From assembly GCF_002294725.1 (NCBI RefSeq), contig NZ_NSFT01000003.1:372001-436000 (forward strand): 64,000 nt of DNA, written 5' to 3'. Position numbers and translations under genes: made by a program. Source of the DNA: Mesorhizobium sp. WSM4313 (GTDB taxonomy: Bacteria; Pseudomonadota; Alphaproteobacteria; Rhizobiales; Rhizobiaceae). Below are positions 8,406-16,950 of this stretch, piece by piece (position 1 is the first letter of the stretch; each line of letters opens with the position of its first letter). The notes below the pieces were generated by a model. It was not told where the DNA came from, searched no databases, and worked only from the letters and a program-made list of their open reading frames with translations.

Positions 8406-8426
8406 CTGATTGCAATTTGCAATCAG
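8406..8426. promoter_or_regulatory. Perfect 21 bp dyad, candidate operator
   Basis: CTGATTGCAA is followed by one central T and then its exact reverse complement TTGCAATCAG. It lies 40 bases before the start of the RibD-C/DHFR-like gene, where a repressor would block its promoter. The only regulator gene nearby is the AraC type at 7482, whose sites are usually direct repeats, so the binding factor may be encoded elsewhere. Confidence 0.6.
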
Positions 8427-8466
8427 TTATGTTTCTTTTCCGAGAAACGCAAAATCGGAGGCCCCC

Positions 8467-9033
8467 ATGGCAACGCTCGTCTATGCCATGCTGACATCGC
8501 TGGACGGCTACATCGCCGGGCCGAGCGGAGACATCGACCTGCCGGTTCCCGAGGAAGAATTGCATCGGCATTTCAACGACGAGATGAGGCGGACGTCGAT
8601 CGCGCTCTGCGGGCGCAGAATGTATGAAACCATGCGCTTCTGGGACAACCCGGAACGCGATATCGCGGCTGGGGAGGTCGAGCGGGATTTTGCCCGCGCG
8701 TGGCGGGAGACGCCGAAGGTCGTGTTTTCGACCACGCTTCAGGAGGTCGGGCCGAATGCCCGCCTGGTGAAGGCTGACGCGGAGGCGGTGGCAAGGACCC
8801 TCAAGACGGATACAGATGGCGAGATTTCGGTCTCCGGCGTCGACCTTGCCGGGCACCTTGCGCGTGCCGGCCTGATCGACGAGTACCGGCTTTACGTGCA
8901 TCCGGTCGTGCTGGGCGGCGGCAAGCCCTATTTCCAGTCCGGCCGGTCGCTGGCGTTAAAGCCGCTCGGCACAGAGCGCCTTGCCCAAGGGGTCACGCTG
9001 CTGCGCTATGCGCCCGCGGAAACCAGTTTCTGA
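8467..9033 (+). CDS. RibD C-terminal/dihydrofolate reductase-like protein
   Basis: This 188-residue protein has the stand-alone RibD_C domain: YAMLTSLDGYIAGPSGDIDLP at the start, RRMYETMRFWD, then the NADPH-binding ISVSGVDLAGHLARAGLIDEY and HPVVLGGGKPYF. Relatives such as YyaP and YwjB are small NADPH-dependent reductases of undefined substrate. The ATG at 8467 has GGAG six bases upstream. The stop codon directly abuts the stop of the convergent prs gene, so no terminator separates them. Confidence 0.85.
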   Translation: MATLVYAMLTSLDGYIAGPSGDIDLPVPEEELHRHFNDEMRRTSIALCGRRMYETMRFWDNPERDIAAGEVERDFARAWRETPKVVFSTTLQEVGPNARLVKADAEAVARTLKTDTDGEISVSGVDLAGHLARAGLIDEYRLYVHPVVLGGGKPYFQSGRSLALKPLGTERLAQGVTLLRYAPAETSF

Positions 9034-9969
9034 TCAATCGAACAGGCTCGAGACCGATTCTTCCGTCGCGGTGCGCGAGATCGCTTCGCCCAGCAGGTCG
9101 GCGATCGAAATGACCCGGATGTTCGGGGCGTCGAGCACGCCCTGCGTCGGCTGAATGGAATCTGTGATCACCAGTTCCTGCAGCTTCGAGCCGGCGATAC
9201 GGGCAACGGCGCCGCCGGAGAGCACGCCATGGGTGATGTAGGCGGTGACGGAGGTCGCGCCATTGGCCAGCAGCGCGTCGGCCGCGTTGCAAAGCGTGCC
9301 GCCGGAATCGACGATGTCGTCGATCAGGAGGCAGTCCTTGCCGGCGACGGCGCCGATGATGTTCATGACTTCCGATTCGCCCGGACGCTCGCGGCGCTTG
9401 TCGACAATGGCCAACTGCGCGTCGAAGCGCTTGGCCAGCGCGCGCGCCCGCACCACGCCGCCAATGTCGGGCGACACGACGACGACATTGCCGAGCTGCT
9501 TGTACTTGGCCTTCACGTCGCGGGCCATCACCGGCACCGAGAACAGATTGTCGGTCGGGATGTCGAAGAAACCCTGGATCTGGCCGGCATGGAGATCAAG
9601 CGTCAGCACGCGGTCGGCGCCGGCGCGGGTGATCATATTGGCGACCAGCTTGGCCGAGATCGGCGTGCGGCCCGAGGCGCGGCGGTCCTGCCTTGCATAG
9701 CCGAAATAGGGGATGACCGCCGTGATGCGCCGCGCCGAGGAGCGCATGAAGGCGTCCATCATGATGAGCAGTTCCATCAGATGGTCGTTGGTCGGATAAG
9801 AGGTCGACTGCAGGATGAAGACATCCTCGCCGCGCACGTTTTCCTGGATCTCGACGAAGATCTCCTGGTCGGCGAAGCGCCTGACGCTGGCCTTGCCCAG
9901 CGGGACGTTGAGATAGCGAGCGACCGCCTCGGCCAGCACCCGATTGGAATTGCCCGCGAAAAGCTTCAT
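9034..9969 (-). CDS. prs: Ribose-phosphate pyrophosphokinase
   Basis: This 311-residue cytoplasmic enzyme makes phosphoribosyl pyrophosphate from ribose 5-phosphate and ATP for purine, pyrimidine, histidine and NAD synthesis. The N-terminus [20 protein letters not shown], the metal/ATP region [17 protein letters not shown] and the PRPP-binding loop [17 protein letters not shown] are complete and of normal length. [10 protein letters not shown] is the ATP-binding flexible loop. It is the last gene of a leftward run that begins with lgt, but it lies 189 bases from its upstream neighbour and probably has its own promoter. Confidence 0.96.
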   Translation of the reverse strand: MKLFAGNSNRVLAEAVARYLNVPLGKASVRRFADQEIFVEIQENVRGEDVFILQSTSYPTNDHLMELLIMMDAFMRSSARRITAVIPYFGYARQDRRASGRTPISAKLVANMITRAGADRVLTLDLHAGQIQGFFDIPTDNLFSVPVMARDVKAKYKQLGNVVVVSPDIGGVVRARALAKRFDAQLAIVDKRRERPGESEVMNIIGAVAGKDCLLIDDIVDSGGTLCNAADALLANGATSVTAYITHGVLSGGAVARIAGSKLQELVITDSIQPTQGVLDAPNIRVISIADLLGEAISRTATEESVSSLFD

Positions 9970-10112
9970 GCACCGTTCCTGGTGAAGGATGGAGAGGCCG
10001 GAGAGACTCTCATGCGCCTTTTAAGCGGGCTTTTAGCGGGCCGGGCCGGTATTGCAAGCCTCGTCGTCGGGAATCCTTCCGGCGGCCGCAACAAACAGGG
10101 AAAACATCGCAA

Positions 10113-10142
10113 GCCGGCAACAGTTTGGCCGGCAACAGTTTG
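10113..10142. repeat. Tandem 15 bp repeat, two copies
   Basis: GCCGGCAACAGTTTG occurs twice head to tail in the 189-base gap between the lipoprotein gene and prs. It may be a slippage product; a role in prs expression is possible but unsupported. Confidence 0.6.
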
Positions 10143-10158
10143 GCCCGCGCCGGTCCGG

Positions 10159-10785
10159 TCAACCGGCGCCGCCGCTGCCGAGCCAGGCGGCGAACTGGTC
10201 GATCGTCTGGTCGGCAATGGCCTGCATGGTCGCGGGCGCCACCGTGGGCCAGCCCTCGCCGCTGCCGGCCGCGGGCGCCTTCTGCTGGCCATTGATGCGG
10301 TGCAGGCGATTGCCGGAGGGGTCGTAGATGTCCCAGACATAGATGACGGTCGTGTCCTTGCCCTCGGACATCGTCGAAAAATAGCCCTTCAGCACATGCG
10401 TGGCCGTTTGGTCGGTGCTGCCGACAAGCGTCAGGCCGCGCTGCCGGGCACGGGCCTGCAGTTCCGCCGTCAAGGGCGCCGCAGCCTCCACGGACGCGCC
10501 GACGATCGGCGCCACCTGCAGCCGCGTCTTGGCGACAGCCGCAGTCTGGGCCGGTGTCCTGGATGTCGCGGGCGACGCTGTGGTGGAAGGCGCGGGCGAA
10601 GGGGCGGGCGCGGTCGTGGTCGGGGTTGTGGCCGTCGTCGATGTGCCCTGCGAAGCGGCCGAGGACTGGGCCGAGCCCGCCGGCGGGGTGATCGCCGAAG
10701 GTTCGAGCACGTCCTTGGCATTGGTGCAGGCGCCAAGCGCCAGCGCCGCAAGCAATGACACGGTCGTCACCTGCGATCGTCTCAT
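10159..10785 (-). CDS. Predicted lipoprotein of unknown function
   Basis: This 208-residue protein has a lipoprotein signal: MRRSQVTTVSLLAALALGACTN, with the lipobox LGAC placing the modified cysteine at residue 20. A Thr/Ala/Pro/Ser-rich linker (about residues 35-85) suggests an extended periplasmic stalk. The C-terminal domain (about 88-205) contains TRLQVAPIVGASVEAAAPLTA and TTVIYVWDIYDPSGNRLHRI, a compact, probably beta-containing fold that I do not recognise. Its start is 56 bases after the stop of the M24 gene, on the same strand. Confidence 0.7.
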   Translation of the reverse strand: MRRSQVTTVSLLAALALGACTNAKDVLEPSAITPPAGSAQSSAASQGTSTTATTPTTTAPAPSPAPSTTASPATSRTPAQTAAVAKTRLQVAPIVGASVEAAAPLTAELQARARQRGLTLVGSTDQTATHVLKGYFSTMSEGKDTTVIYVWDIYDPSGNRLHRINGQQKAPAAGSGEGWPTVAPATMQAIADQTIDQFAAWLGSGGAG

Positions 10786-10840
10786 TTGCCTGAAAACTCC
10801 CTGCTGGCGAACGCCCCCGCGTGAACGAACGATTATGGAT

Positions 10841-11992
10841 TCACTGCACGATCAAGTCGAGATCATGGCGCGACAGCGGCTTCGGCGCCGATTCCGTGGT
10901 GAGGTAGGTGCGGCCAAGCGTCATCGCGGTCTCGGTCTCAGAGTCCATGATGATCATATGCGCGAACAGCGTCATGTTGGGCGCGATCGGTTCCGTGTTG
11001 CCCTGGTAGAACATCGGCATGTCCATCCAGGACGGCGTGAAGCGGGCGCCGACCGAATAGCCGCAGGCGTTCAGCCGGTGCTTGGTCAGATTGTGCGTTT
11101 CGAGCGTGCGGGCATGCGCGTCGAAGACATCGCCGAAAGTGTTGCCCGGCGTCATCGCCTTTTCGACCGCGAGCAGGGCGGCGCGGGAAGCGTCGAACAA
11201 TTCCTGATGACGTTTCGACACCTTGCCGGTCAAAACGGTGCGCATCATGGGGGCATGGTAGTGGTGGAAGACGCCGGCCCATTCGAGCGTCAGCTGGTCG
11301 TTCTTGGTGAGCTTGCGGCGGCCGGCCTTGTAGCGGCAGAGCAAGGCATCGGCGCCGGAGCCGATGATATACTCATTGGCGGGATAGTCGCCGCCGCCGG
11401 CAAAGACCGCGCCCTGCATGGCGGCAAGGATCAGCCCTTCGTCGCCGCCTTGCTTGATCAGGGGCAGGGCGGCATCCAGCGCGTCGTCGGAAAGATTGGC
11501 GGCCTTTTCCGCCTTGGCGATCTCGGCCGGGCTCTTGAACAGGCGCAGCCGGCCGACGATGCCGGAAGCATCGGCGATCTGGCCGAAGGTCTGCAACTGC
11601 TCGTCCAGGCGGCGGCCATTGTAGGCGGTCAAGCCATGGGTGTCGTATTCGACGCCGATGCGGGCGCCGAGCAGATCGAGGTCGTTAAGCAGGTTGCGCA
11701 GGTCGATCGCCGGATTGGCCCCCTGACGATCGGTCCACAGCACGATATTCTCGATGGTCGAGGTATGGCGCGCCTGTCTCAGATCGGCCGAACGGGTGAG
11801 CAGCACCATCGAGCCGTCGGCCTTCACCACCAGGCACTGGAAGAAGCAGAAGCCGAACGTGTCGTAGCCGGTCAGCCAATACATGCTCTCCTGCGCGAAC
11901 AGGAGCACGGCGTCGAGCTTCTTCTCAGCCATCTCGATCAGCAGCCGGTCGCGCCGCGCGTCGAATTCCGAACGTTCGAAATGCAGCGCCAT
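10841..11992 (-). CDS. M24 (pita-bread fold) protein, creatinase/ectoine hydrolase-like
   Basis: This 383-residue protein has the two-domain M24 layout: a creatinase-type N-terminal domain with SMYWLTGYDTFGFCFFQCL, then the pita-bread domain. At the place where metallopeptidases carry two metal-binding aspartates, this protein has Glu237 and Pro248 (LEWAGVFHHYHAPMMRTVLTG), so the dinuclear metal site appears lost. Creatinase is a known metal-independent hydrolase of this fold, and ectoine hydrolase DoeA is another non-peptidase relative. It more likely hydrolyses a C-N bond in a small molecule than a peptide. The ATG shares one base with the pgeF stop (TAATG), so the two are co-translated. 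Confidence 0.75.
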   Translation of the reverse strand: MALHFERSEFDARRDRLLIEMAEKKLDAVLLFAQESMYWLTGYDTFGFCFFQCLVVKADGSMVLLTRSADLRQARHTSTIENIVLWTDRQGANPAIDLRNLLNDLDLLGARIGVEYDTHGLTAYNGRRLDEQLQTFGQIADASGIVGRLRLFKSPAEIAKAEKAANLSDDALDAALPLIKQGGDEGLILAAMQGAVFAGGGDYPANEYIIGSGADALLCRYKAGRRKLTKNDQLTLEWAGVFHHYHAPMMRTVLTGKVSKRHQELFDASRAALLAVEKAMTPGNTFGDVFDAHARTLETHNLTKHRLNACGYSVGARFTPSWMDMPMFYQGNTEPIAPNMTLFAHMIIMDSETETAMTLGRTYLTTESAPKPLSRHDLDLIVQ

Positions 11993-12780
11993 TATTCTTT
12001 CTCCAGAACGATTGCCGAAACCTGGCGCCCGTAATCCGCTTCCTTGCGGTGTGTGGTGCGCCGGTAGGAATAGAACAGGTCTTCTTCCGCATAGGTGCAG
12101 CGGCCAAGCCCCTCGGCGGTCACGCCGGCCTTGCGCAGCCGGTCGACCGTATATCGGTTGAGATCGAACATCGAGTGGCCGGCGGTCCTCGATGGCCTGA
12201 AATAGCGATGATTGCCGGTGTCGGCCTCGACGAAGCGGGCGACGAATTCCGGCCCGACCTCGTAATTGTCGGGGCCGATGGAAGGACCGAGCACGGCGAC
12301 GATGCGCTCGCGGCTGGCGCCGAGGCTCTCCATCGCGGCGACGGTATTCTCGAGCACGCCGGTGAAGGCACCCTTCCAGCCCGCATGGGCGGCACCGATG
12401 ACGCGCGCCTCGGCATCGGCGAAGAGAACCGGCCCGCAATCGGCGGTCGAGGCGCCGATAGCGATGCCCGGACGGTCGGTGACGATGGCGTCGGCCTTTG
12501 GGCGAGGACCAGCGAAGGGTTCCCTGGCGACGACGACATCTGGCGAATGGACCTGGTGCGCGGTCAACAGATGATCGGCCGGCACGCCCATCCAGGCGGC
12601 AACGCGCCGCCGGTTCTCGGCGACTAGTGTCTGATCGTCGCTGGAGCCCGTGCCGATGTTGAGCCCCCGATAGATGCCGTCGGAGACGCCGCCGATGCGC
12701 GTGAAATAGCCGTGGCGCATGCCTTGCGCCTTTTCAAGCAGCGGCGAGCGCACTGGATCGGGTCTGGTCTGATTCAGCAT
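11992..12780 (-). CDS. pgeF: Purine nucleoside/laccase-domain protein PgeF (YfiH family)
   Basis: This 262-residue protein has the multicopper polyphenol oxidase/YfiH domain, with metal-ligand motifs HQVHSPDVV, STADCGPVLFAD and AAHAGWKGAFTG. Family members act on purine nucleosides or edit peptidoglycan precursors; the older laccase label is doubtful. It lies between the MidA-like and M24 genes in one leftward transcription unit with lgt, an order common in Rhizobiales. Confidence 0.88.
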   Translation of the reverse strand: MLNQTRPDPVRSPLLEKAQGMRHGYFTRIGGVSDGIYRGLNIGTGSSDDQTLVAENRRRVAAWMGVPADHLLTAHQVHSPDVVVAREPFAGPRPKADAIVTDRPGIAIGASTADCGPVLFADAEARVIGAAHAGWKGAFTGVLENTVAAMESLGASRERIVAVLGPSIGPDNYEVGPEFVARFVEADTGNHRYFRPSRTAGHSMFDLNRYTVDRLRKAGVTAEGLGRCTYAEEDLFYSYRRTTHRKEADYGRQVSAIVLEKE

Positions 12781-12869
12781 GGTTGGGTTTGTCGTCCGTG
12801 CGGGGCGGTCTCGTCAAGGTGAAGTTCGGATGACGAGGCGGGCCATGCGGCATGACCCGCTCCTCGATC

Positions 12870-13937
12870 TCAGGCTGTTCTCGCGGCCGGCAGGATCTTC
12901 ATCACCTTGAACAGCTCGCCCATCGCGTCGCGGCCGGCCAGGCGTTCGACCGCTTCCGAAATGGCTTGACGTGTCTTGGCATCGGCATCGGCACCCAACG
13001 TGCCGGCGCGCTCGAGCAGGCCCATGCCGAGCAGGAATTCGCCCTGGGTCGACAATTGCACATCGAGACCGTGAGCGCGCGCCATATCGGCAAGGGGCGT
13101 GAAATCGACATGGGCGGTGAGATCGGCTTCACCTGGGTTGGCCAGCACGTCTTCGCGCCGATGCCGGCGCAGCGCCTGGAAGGTGTCGCCGATCCCCGGC
13201 CGGAGGTGGCCGTAGTCGATGAACAGGCCGGCGCCGCCCTGGCCGGCGATGCGTTCGGCGATCACCGCCATCAGCGCCGAACGGGCGGGCGCGATTTCGG
13301 CGACGGCGCCTTGCGGCGCATCGGCCGCGGCGGCCGGTAGCAGTGCCGGATCGACAGACCCCGCGCCGGCGAAGAAACGCAGTTCATCGGCGCCATCGAG
13401 GCCGACCACGCGCTCTCGCCAGCTTTCGCCGACATGGACGAACTGCCGGATCGGCACCGCGTCGAACAGCTCGTTGCCGACGATGAAGAGCGGCTGCCGC
13501 GGCAGCGTGTCGATGGTCTGGTGCCAGGCTAGCTTTGCGTCTTGGTCGGCAAGCGTCTGCTTCTGGATCTCAGCCAGGCGCGGGCTGGTCTCGATGAGGG
13601 CAAACGAAGCCTTACCGGTGAGCGCCGGGTCGAGCCGCGACCAGGTGCGCAGCATGTCGTTCATCAGGGTGCCGCGGCCGGGACCGATCTCGGCGAAGGT
13701 CGCGGGCAACGGCCGGCCGGCACCTTGCCAGGCCTGATAGAGCCAGACGGCGACAAGCTCGCCGAACATCTGGCTGATCTCTGGCGCGGTGATGAAGTCG
13801 CCGGCGGCGCCGAAGGGCTCGCGCGTCGTGTAGTAACCGGCGTCGGGATCGAACAGGCAGAGCGCCATATATTCGCTGACCGGGATCGGCCCCGCCGCGC
13901 CGATCAGGCCTATGATGCGCTCCTTCAGCCGGGTCAT
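12870..13937 (-). CDS. SAM-dependent methyltransferase, MidA/NDUFAF7 family
   Basis: This 355-residue protein shows the family signatures [21 protein letters not shown] (with small changes), [35 protein letters not shown] (the SAM-binding loop), [12 protein letters not shown] and LFIDYGH. The mitochondrial relative NDUFAF7 dimethylates an arginine of complex I subunit NDUFS2. A role in NADH dehydrogenase assembly is therefore possible but not shown in bacteria. The ATG at 13937 overlaps the lgt stop as ATGA. Confidence 0.85.
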   Translation of the reverse strand: MTRLKERIIGLIGAAGPIPVSEYMALCLFDPDAGYYTTREPFGAAGDFITAPEISQMFGELVAVWLYQAWQGAGRPLPATFAEIGPGRGTLMNDMLRTWSRLDPALTGKASFALIETSPRLAEIQKQTLADQDAKLAWHQTIDTLPRQPLFIVGNELFDAVPIRQFVHVGESWRERVVGLDGADELRFFAGAGSVDPALLPAAAADAPQGAVAEIAPARSALMAVIAERIAGQGGAGLFIDYGHLRPGIGDTFQALRRHRREDVLANPGEADLTAHVDFTPLADMARAHGLDVQLSTQGEFLLGMGLLERAGTLGADADAKTRQAISEAVERLAGRDAMGELFKVMKILPAARTA

Positions 13938-14788
13938 GCCGCCCGCGGCTCGGCCGCCGGCCTTGCGGTGACCATGGCCCAGATACCGGCGAGCAGCATC
14001 GGCGTGGACAGGATCATGCCCATGGTCAGCCAGCCGGTGCCGAGCAGATAGCCGAGCTGCTGGTCGGGCTCGCGGAAGAACTCGACAAAGATGCGCGACA
14101 GGCCGTAGCCGCAGATGAAGGCGCCGCCGACGAAGCGCGGCGTCTTCAGCTTGAGCCGCGAGTTGGTGAGGAAGCGCAGCACCAGGAAAAGCACGAGCCC
14201 TTCGAGCAGCGCCTCGTAGAGCTGGCTGGGGTGGCGGGTGAACGGGCCGCCATTGGGGAATTCGATCGCCCAGGGCACGTCCGACGGCCGGCCCCAAAGC
14301 TCCGAATTGATGAAGTTGGCGACCCGGACCAGGCCCAGCCCAACCGGCACGCCCGCCGACACCACATCGAACAATGTCCAGGTGGGGATGCGGCGCTTGA
14401 GCGAAAACAGCGTCATGGCGAGGATGACGCCAAGCAGGCCGCCGTGGAACGACATGCCGCCCTGCCAGACCGCGAAGATGTCGAGCGGATGCGCGATATA
14501 GCGCGGCAGGTCGTAGAAGAGCACGTAGCCGGTGCGCCCGCCGAGCACGACGCCGATCGCCGCCCAGACAATGAAGTCGTCGAGATCCTCGGGCTTCATC
14601 GGCAGATTGCCGTTGGGCCACAGGCGCGGGTTGGTGACCAGGCGCTTGGCGTACCACCAGGCAAAGAGGATGCCGACGATATAGCCGACGCCGTACCAAT
14701 GCACCGCCAGCGGCCCGATATGGACAATGACCGGATCGATATTGGGGAAGGGCAGGGAGGCCAGCGGCAGCAGGAAATATTCGCTCAA
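13934..14788 (-). CDS. lgt: Phosphatidylglycerol-prolipoprotein diacylglyceryl transferase
   Basis: This 284-residue integral membrane enzyme puts a diacylglyceryl group on the lipobox cysteine of prolipoproteins, the first step of lipoprotein maturation. Typical segments are [60 protein letters not shown] and [13 protein letters not shown]. Length and about seven hydrophobic segments are normal. It is the first gene of the lgt-midA-pgeF-M24 run. The window encodes several likely substrates, such as the proteins at 10159 and 25321. Confidence 0.95.
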   Translation of the reverse strand: MSEYFLLPLASLPFPNIDPVIVHIGPLAVHWYGVGYIVGILFAWWYAKRLVTNPRLWPNGNLPMKPEDLDDFIVWAAIGVVLGGRTGYVLFYDLPRYIAHPLDIFAVWQGGMSFHGGLLGVILAMTLFSLKRRIPTWTLFDVVSAGVPVGLGLVRVANFINSELWGRPSDVPWAIEFPNGGPFTRHPSQLYEALLEGLVLFLVLRFLTNSRLKLKTPRFVGGAFICGYGLSRIFVEFFREPDQQLGYLLGTGWLTMGMILSTPMLLAGIWAMVTARPAAEPRAA

Positions 14789-14849
14789 AACGGGTCCCCG
14801 GTGACGGTCACGATTGGGCGCGGACCATGCGGCAGGGTTTTGGCGCGGT

Positions 14850-15064
14850 CAAGGCAAGGTCAATGTCGCAGCCGACCGTCACGATACCGGAGGACTGATG
14901 GCGTGGGACCAGCTGACAACGTTCCGGCATTGTTATAGCTCAATGCAGGCATTGCGCAATTCGCGAACGAAGGTCATCGCCCGGAATGGGTTGTCGCTGG
15001 CGATGTGATCGCCGATAGCCTCAAGGTCACCCTCGGCCTGGTCGGCAAATACCAGTAGTTTCAC
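14850..15064 (-). pseudogene. parE: Broken ParE/RelE-type toxin gene
   Basis: GTG at 15064 overlaps the parD stop (GTGA) and opens MKLLVFADQAEGDLEAIGDH, continuing FRAMTFVRELRNACIEL to a TAA at 14933-14935, only 43 residues. In another frame the homology carries on as MPERCQLVPRHQSSGI, which resembles the middle of ParE. The rest of the usual ~95-residue toxin is missing before lgt begins. A frameshift plus a deletion or decay has therefore destroyed the toxin. Confidence 0.7.
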
Positions 15065-15321
15065 CTACGCTTCTCGGCCATCGCCTTATATTTGCTCTCC
15101 AGGCGATCGAACACGTCCACGCCAGGTTTCACGCGTCCTGCGTCTGCGTCAGCGACGCCTCGCGCGAGGGCTGCATCGAGCGTGGCGAGTCGTTTCTCCC
15201 TTTCTTCAACGAGGCGGACACCCTCGCGCAACACCTCGCTTTTCGAATTATAGCGACCGGTTTTGACGAGCCGGTTCACGACCTCTTCCAGGCGGTCACC
15301 GAGATCTGCACTGATTGCCAT
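15061..15321 (-). CDS. parD: ParD-family antitoxin
   Basis: This 86-residue protein has the ribbon-helix-helix N-terminus typical of ParD: MAISADLGDRLEEVVNRLVKTGRYNSKSEVLREGVRLVEERE, followed by a charged tail that would wrap the toxin. It should bind DNA as a dimer and repress its own promoter. The adjacent toxin gene is broken, so this is probably an orphan antitoxin. The gene order antitoxin then toxin, with a GTGA overlap, is the usual parDE layout. Confidence 0.85.
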   Translation of the reverse strand: MAISADLGDRLEEVVNRLVKTGRYNSKSEVLREGVRLVEEREKRLATLDAALARGVADADAGRVKPGVDVFDRLESKYKAMAEKRR

Positions 15322-15456
15322 GACATGCTCCTAGGGGCTCTTGTCGACATAATAATAGTTATTGAGCGCTGCGCCAACATGAACCGCTCGTCATCAGGCA
15401 CGCTTGCATTCCGCGCCGCGCCCCACTACGTCAAAACGACAAAGCGAGGATCTGCC

Positions 15457-15759
15457 ATGGCGACTGGACCGAACCGCATTCTCGATGAATTCGCAAAGAT
15501 CATGACCGATGCCGCGGGTGCCGCGCAGGGCGTGCGGCGCGAAGTGGAGACGGCGTTCCGGGCCCAGGCCGAGCGCATGCTGAATTCCATGGATGTGGTG
15601 CAGCGCGAAGAGTTCGAGGCGGTGCGCGAGATGGCGGTCAAGGCGCGGGAAGACAACATTCAGCTGGCGACGCGCGTCGAGGCGCTCGAGGCCAGGCTCG
15701 CCGAATTGACCGGACAAGCCGCACCAGCGGGTGCCGCGAAGCCCCGCGCAAAAAAATAA
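15457..15759 (+). CDS. UbiK/YqiC-type accessory factor (BMFP domain)
   Basis: This 100-residue protein begins MATGPNRILDEFAKIMTDAAG and has a coiled-coil C-terminal part (REDNIQLATRVEALEARLAEL). This is the membrane fusogenic protein/UbiK layout (DUF526). UbiK helps the ubiquinone biosynthesis complex in E. coli; relatives in Brucella are fusogenic in vitro. The ATG at 15457 is chosen because GAGG lies upstream and the domain begins there; longer in-frame versions have no support. The lysine-rich tail PRAKK is typical. Confidence 0.8.
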   Translation: MATGPNRILDEFAKIMTDAAGAAQGVRREVETAFRAQAERMLNSMDVVQREEFEAVREMAVKAREDNIQLATRVEALEARLAELTGQAAPAGAAKPRAKK

Positions 15760-16072
15760 TCGTTAAACTTTTCCACATAGCGCGATCCGAAAAATCGCTT
15801 TGCCGTGAATCGCTTACCGGCATTGCATGAATCTTTGTCACAGCCACCTTTCCACATGCGGATGACGCAGTGCGAAAAATTGGGCTGTTCACGCGACTCC
15901 CGATCAATAGACTGAATTTGTTGCATGATTCGAAGCAGGGTCATGCGCCGGGCGGTGGGGTCCGGTTGGGTCTTTGTGTTGGAAAGTCCTGACCGTCCGA
16001 GTTCTAGACAAGATTGTTCGTCGTGTGTGCCCCGCGGAGCGTGTGGCGCTCCCCTGAACACAGGAAGCATTC
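15760..16072. other. Intergenic stretch of 313 bases, no gene seen
   Basis: This stretch between the ubiK-like and ybjN genes holds no convincing reading frame or tRNA-like cloverleaf. It contains repeated TTTTCCACAT-like and CGATCC/AAAATCG-like words and presumably the ybjN promoter, but I could not identify a specific element. Confidence 0.5.
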
Positions 16073-16573
16073 ATGGAACTCCTCGAACTCGAATTCTCCC
16101 GCGAAATCCACCCGGTGGATGTCATCGAGCAGGTGGCCCACAACAACGACTGGTCCTTCGAGCGCGCCGGCGACGACGAGATTTCGATTTCGGTGGCCGG
16201 TAGCTGGACAGACTATCACGTCTCCTTTTCCTGGATGGAGGATTTCGAGGCGCTGCATCTGGCCTGCGCCTTCGACATCAAGGTGCCGGAGACGCGCGCG
16301 CTGGAAGTGATGCGGCTGCTTTCGCTGATCAACGAGCAGATGCTGTTCGGGCATTTCGACCTGTGGGAGCAGGAAGGCGCGATCATGTTCCGGCAGTCGC
16401 TGCTGCTTGCCGGCGGGGTCGAGCCGTCGAGCCAGCAGGTCGAGGTGCTGCTGTCGTCGGCGCTGGAGGCCTGCGAATGCTATTTCCAGGCCTTCCAGTT
16501 CGTCGTCTGGTCGGGTACATCGGCCAAGGACGCGCTGTCCAGCGTGCTCTTTGAGACCCATGGAAACGCCTGA
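16073..16573 (+). CDS. YbjN domain-containing protein
   Basis: This 166-residue cytoplasmic protein shows the YbjN pattern: [25 protein letters not shown], then [22 protein letters not shown] and [22 protein letters not shown]. YbjN-type proteins resemble type III secretion chaperones and are linked to stress responses, but no biochemical role is firm. AGGAAGC precedes the ATG at 16073. The csaA-like gene follows 17 bases later and is probably co-transcribed. Confidence 0.85.
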   Translation: MELLELEFSREIHPVDVIEQVAHNNDWSFERAGDDEISISVAGSWTDYHVSFSWMEDFEALHLACAFDIKVPETRALEVMRLLSLINEQMLFGHFDLWEQEGAIMFRQSLLLAGGVEPSSQQVEVLLSSALEACECYFQAFQFVVWSGTSAKDALSSVLFETHGNA

Positions 16574-16590
16574 GCCAAGCCGAATCGCCG

Positions 16591-16950
16591 ATGAGTTCCA
16601 GCAGCGAGCGCAAGCCCGAGATCAGCTTTGCCGATTTTGACCGTGTCGATATCCGTGCCGGCACGATCGTCGAGGCCGAGCCGTTTCCGGAGGCGCGCAA
16701 GCCGGCGATCAAGTTGAAGATCGATTTCGGTCCGGCGATCGGGGTGAAGAAGTCGTCGGCGCAGATCACCAAATATTATGCGCCGGAAACGCTTGTCGGC
16801 CGCCAGGTCTTCGCGGTGGTCAATTTCCCACCGCGCCAGATCGGCCCGTTCATGTCGGAGGTGCTGACGCTGGGCTTTCCCGATGAAGAGGGCGCCGTGG
16901 TGCTCGGCGCCATCGAGCGCAAGGTGCCGGACGGCGGGCGTTTATTCTAG
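16591..16950 (+). CDS. csaA: tRNA-binding domain protein, CsaA-like
   Basis: This 119-residue protein consists of one EMAP/Trbp111-type OB-fold: [35 protein letters not shown], then [27 protein letters not shown] and ends with [12 protein letters not shown]. CsaA proteins are dimeric tRNA-binding factors with reported chaperone activity. It overlaps the convergent GT4 gene by nine bases, leaving no room for a terminator between them. Confidence 0.88.
   Translation: MSSSSERKPEISFADFDRVDIRAGTIVEAEPFPEARKPAIKLKIDFGPAIGVKKSSAQITKYYAPETLVGRQVFAVVNFPPRQIGPFMSEVLTLGFPDEEGAVVLGAIERKVPDGGRLF

Noticed and set aside
9229..12034. Long plus-strand frames (509 and 544 codons) opposite prs, the lipoprotein and the M24 gene
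   Set aside because: They oppose well-supported minus-strand genes and consist of Arg/Gly/His-rich composition without motifs.
14814..15008. A plus-strand 64-codon frame near the ParD/ParE region
   Set aside because: It overlaps the parE remnant on the opposite strand, and that homology explains the sequence.
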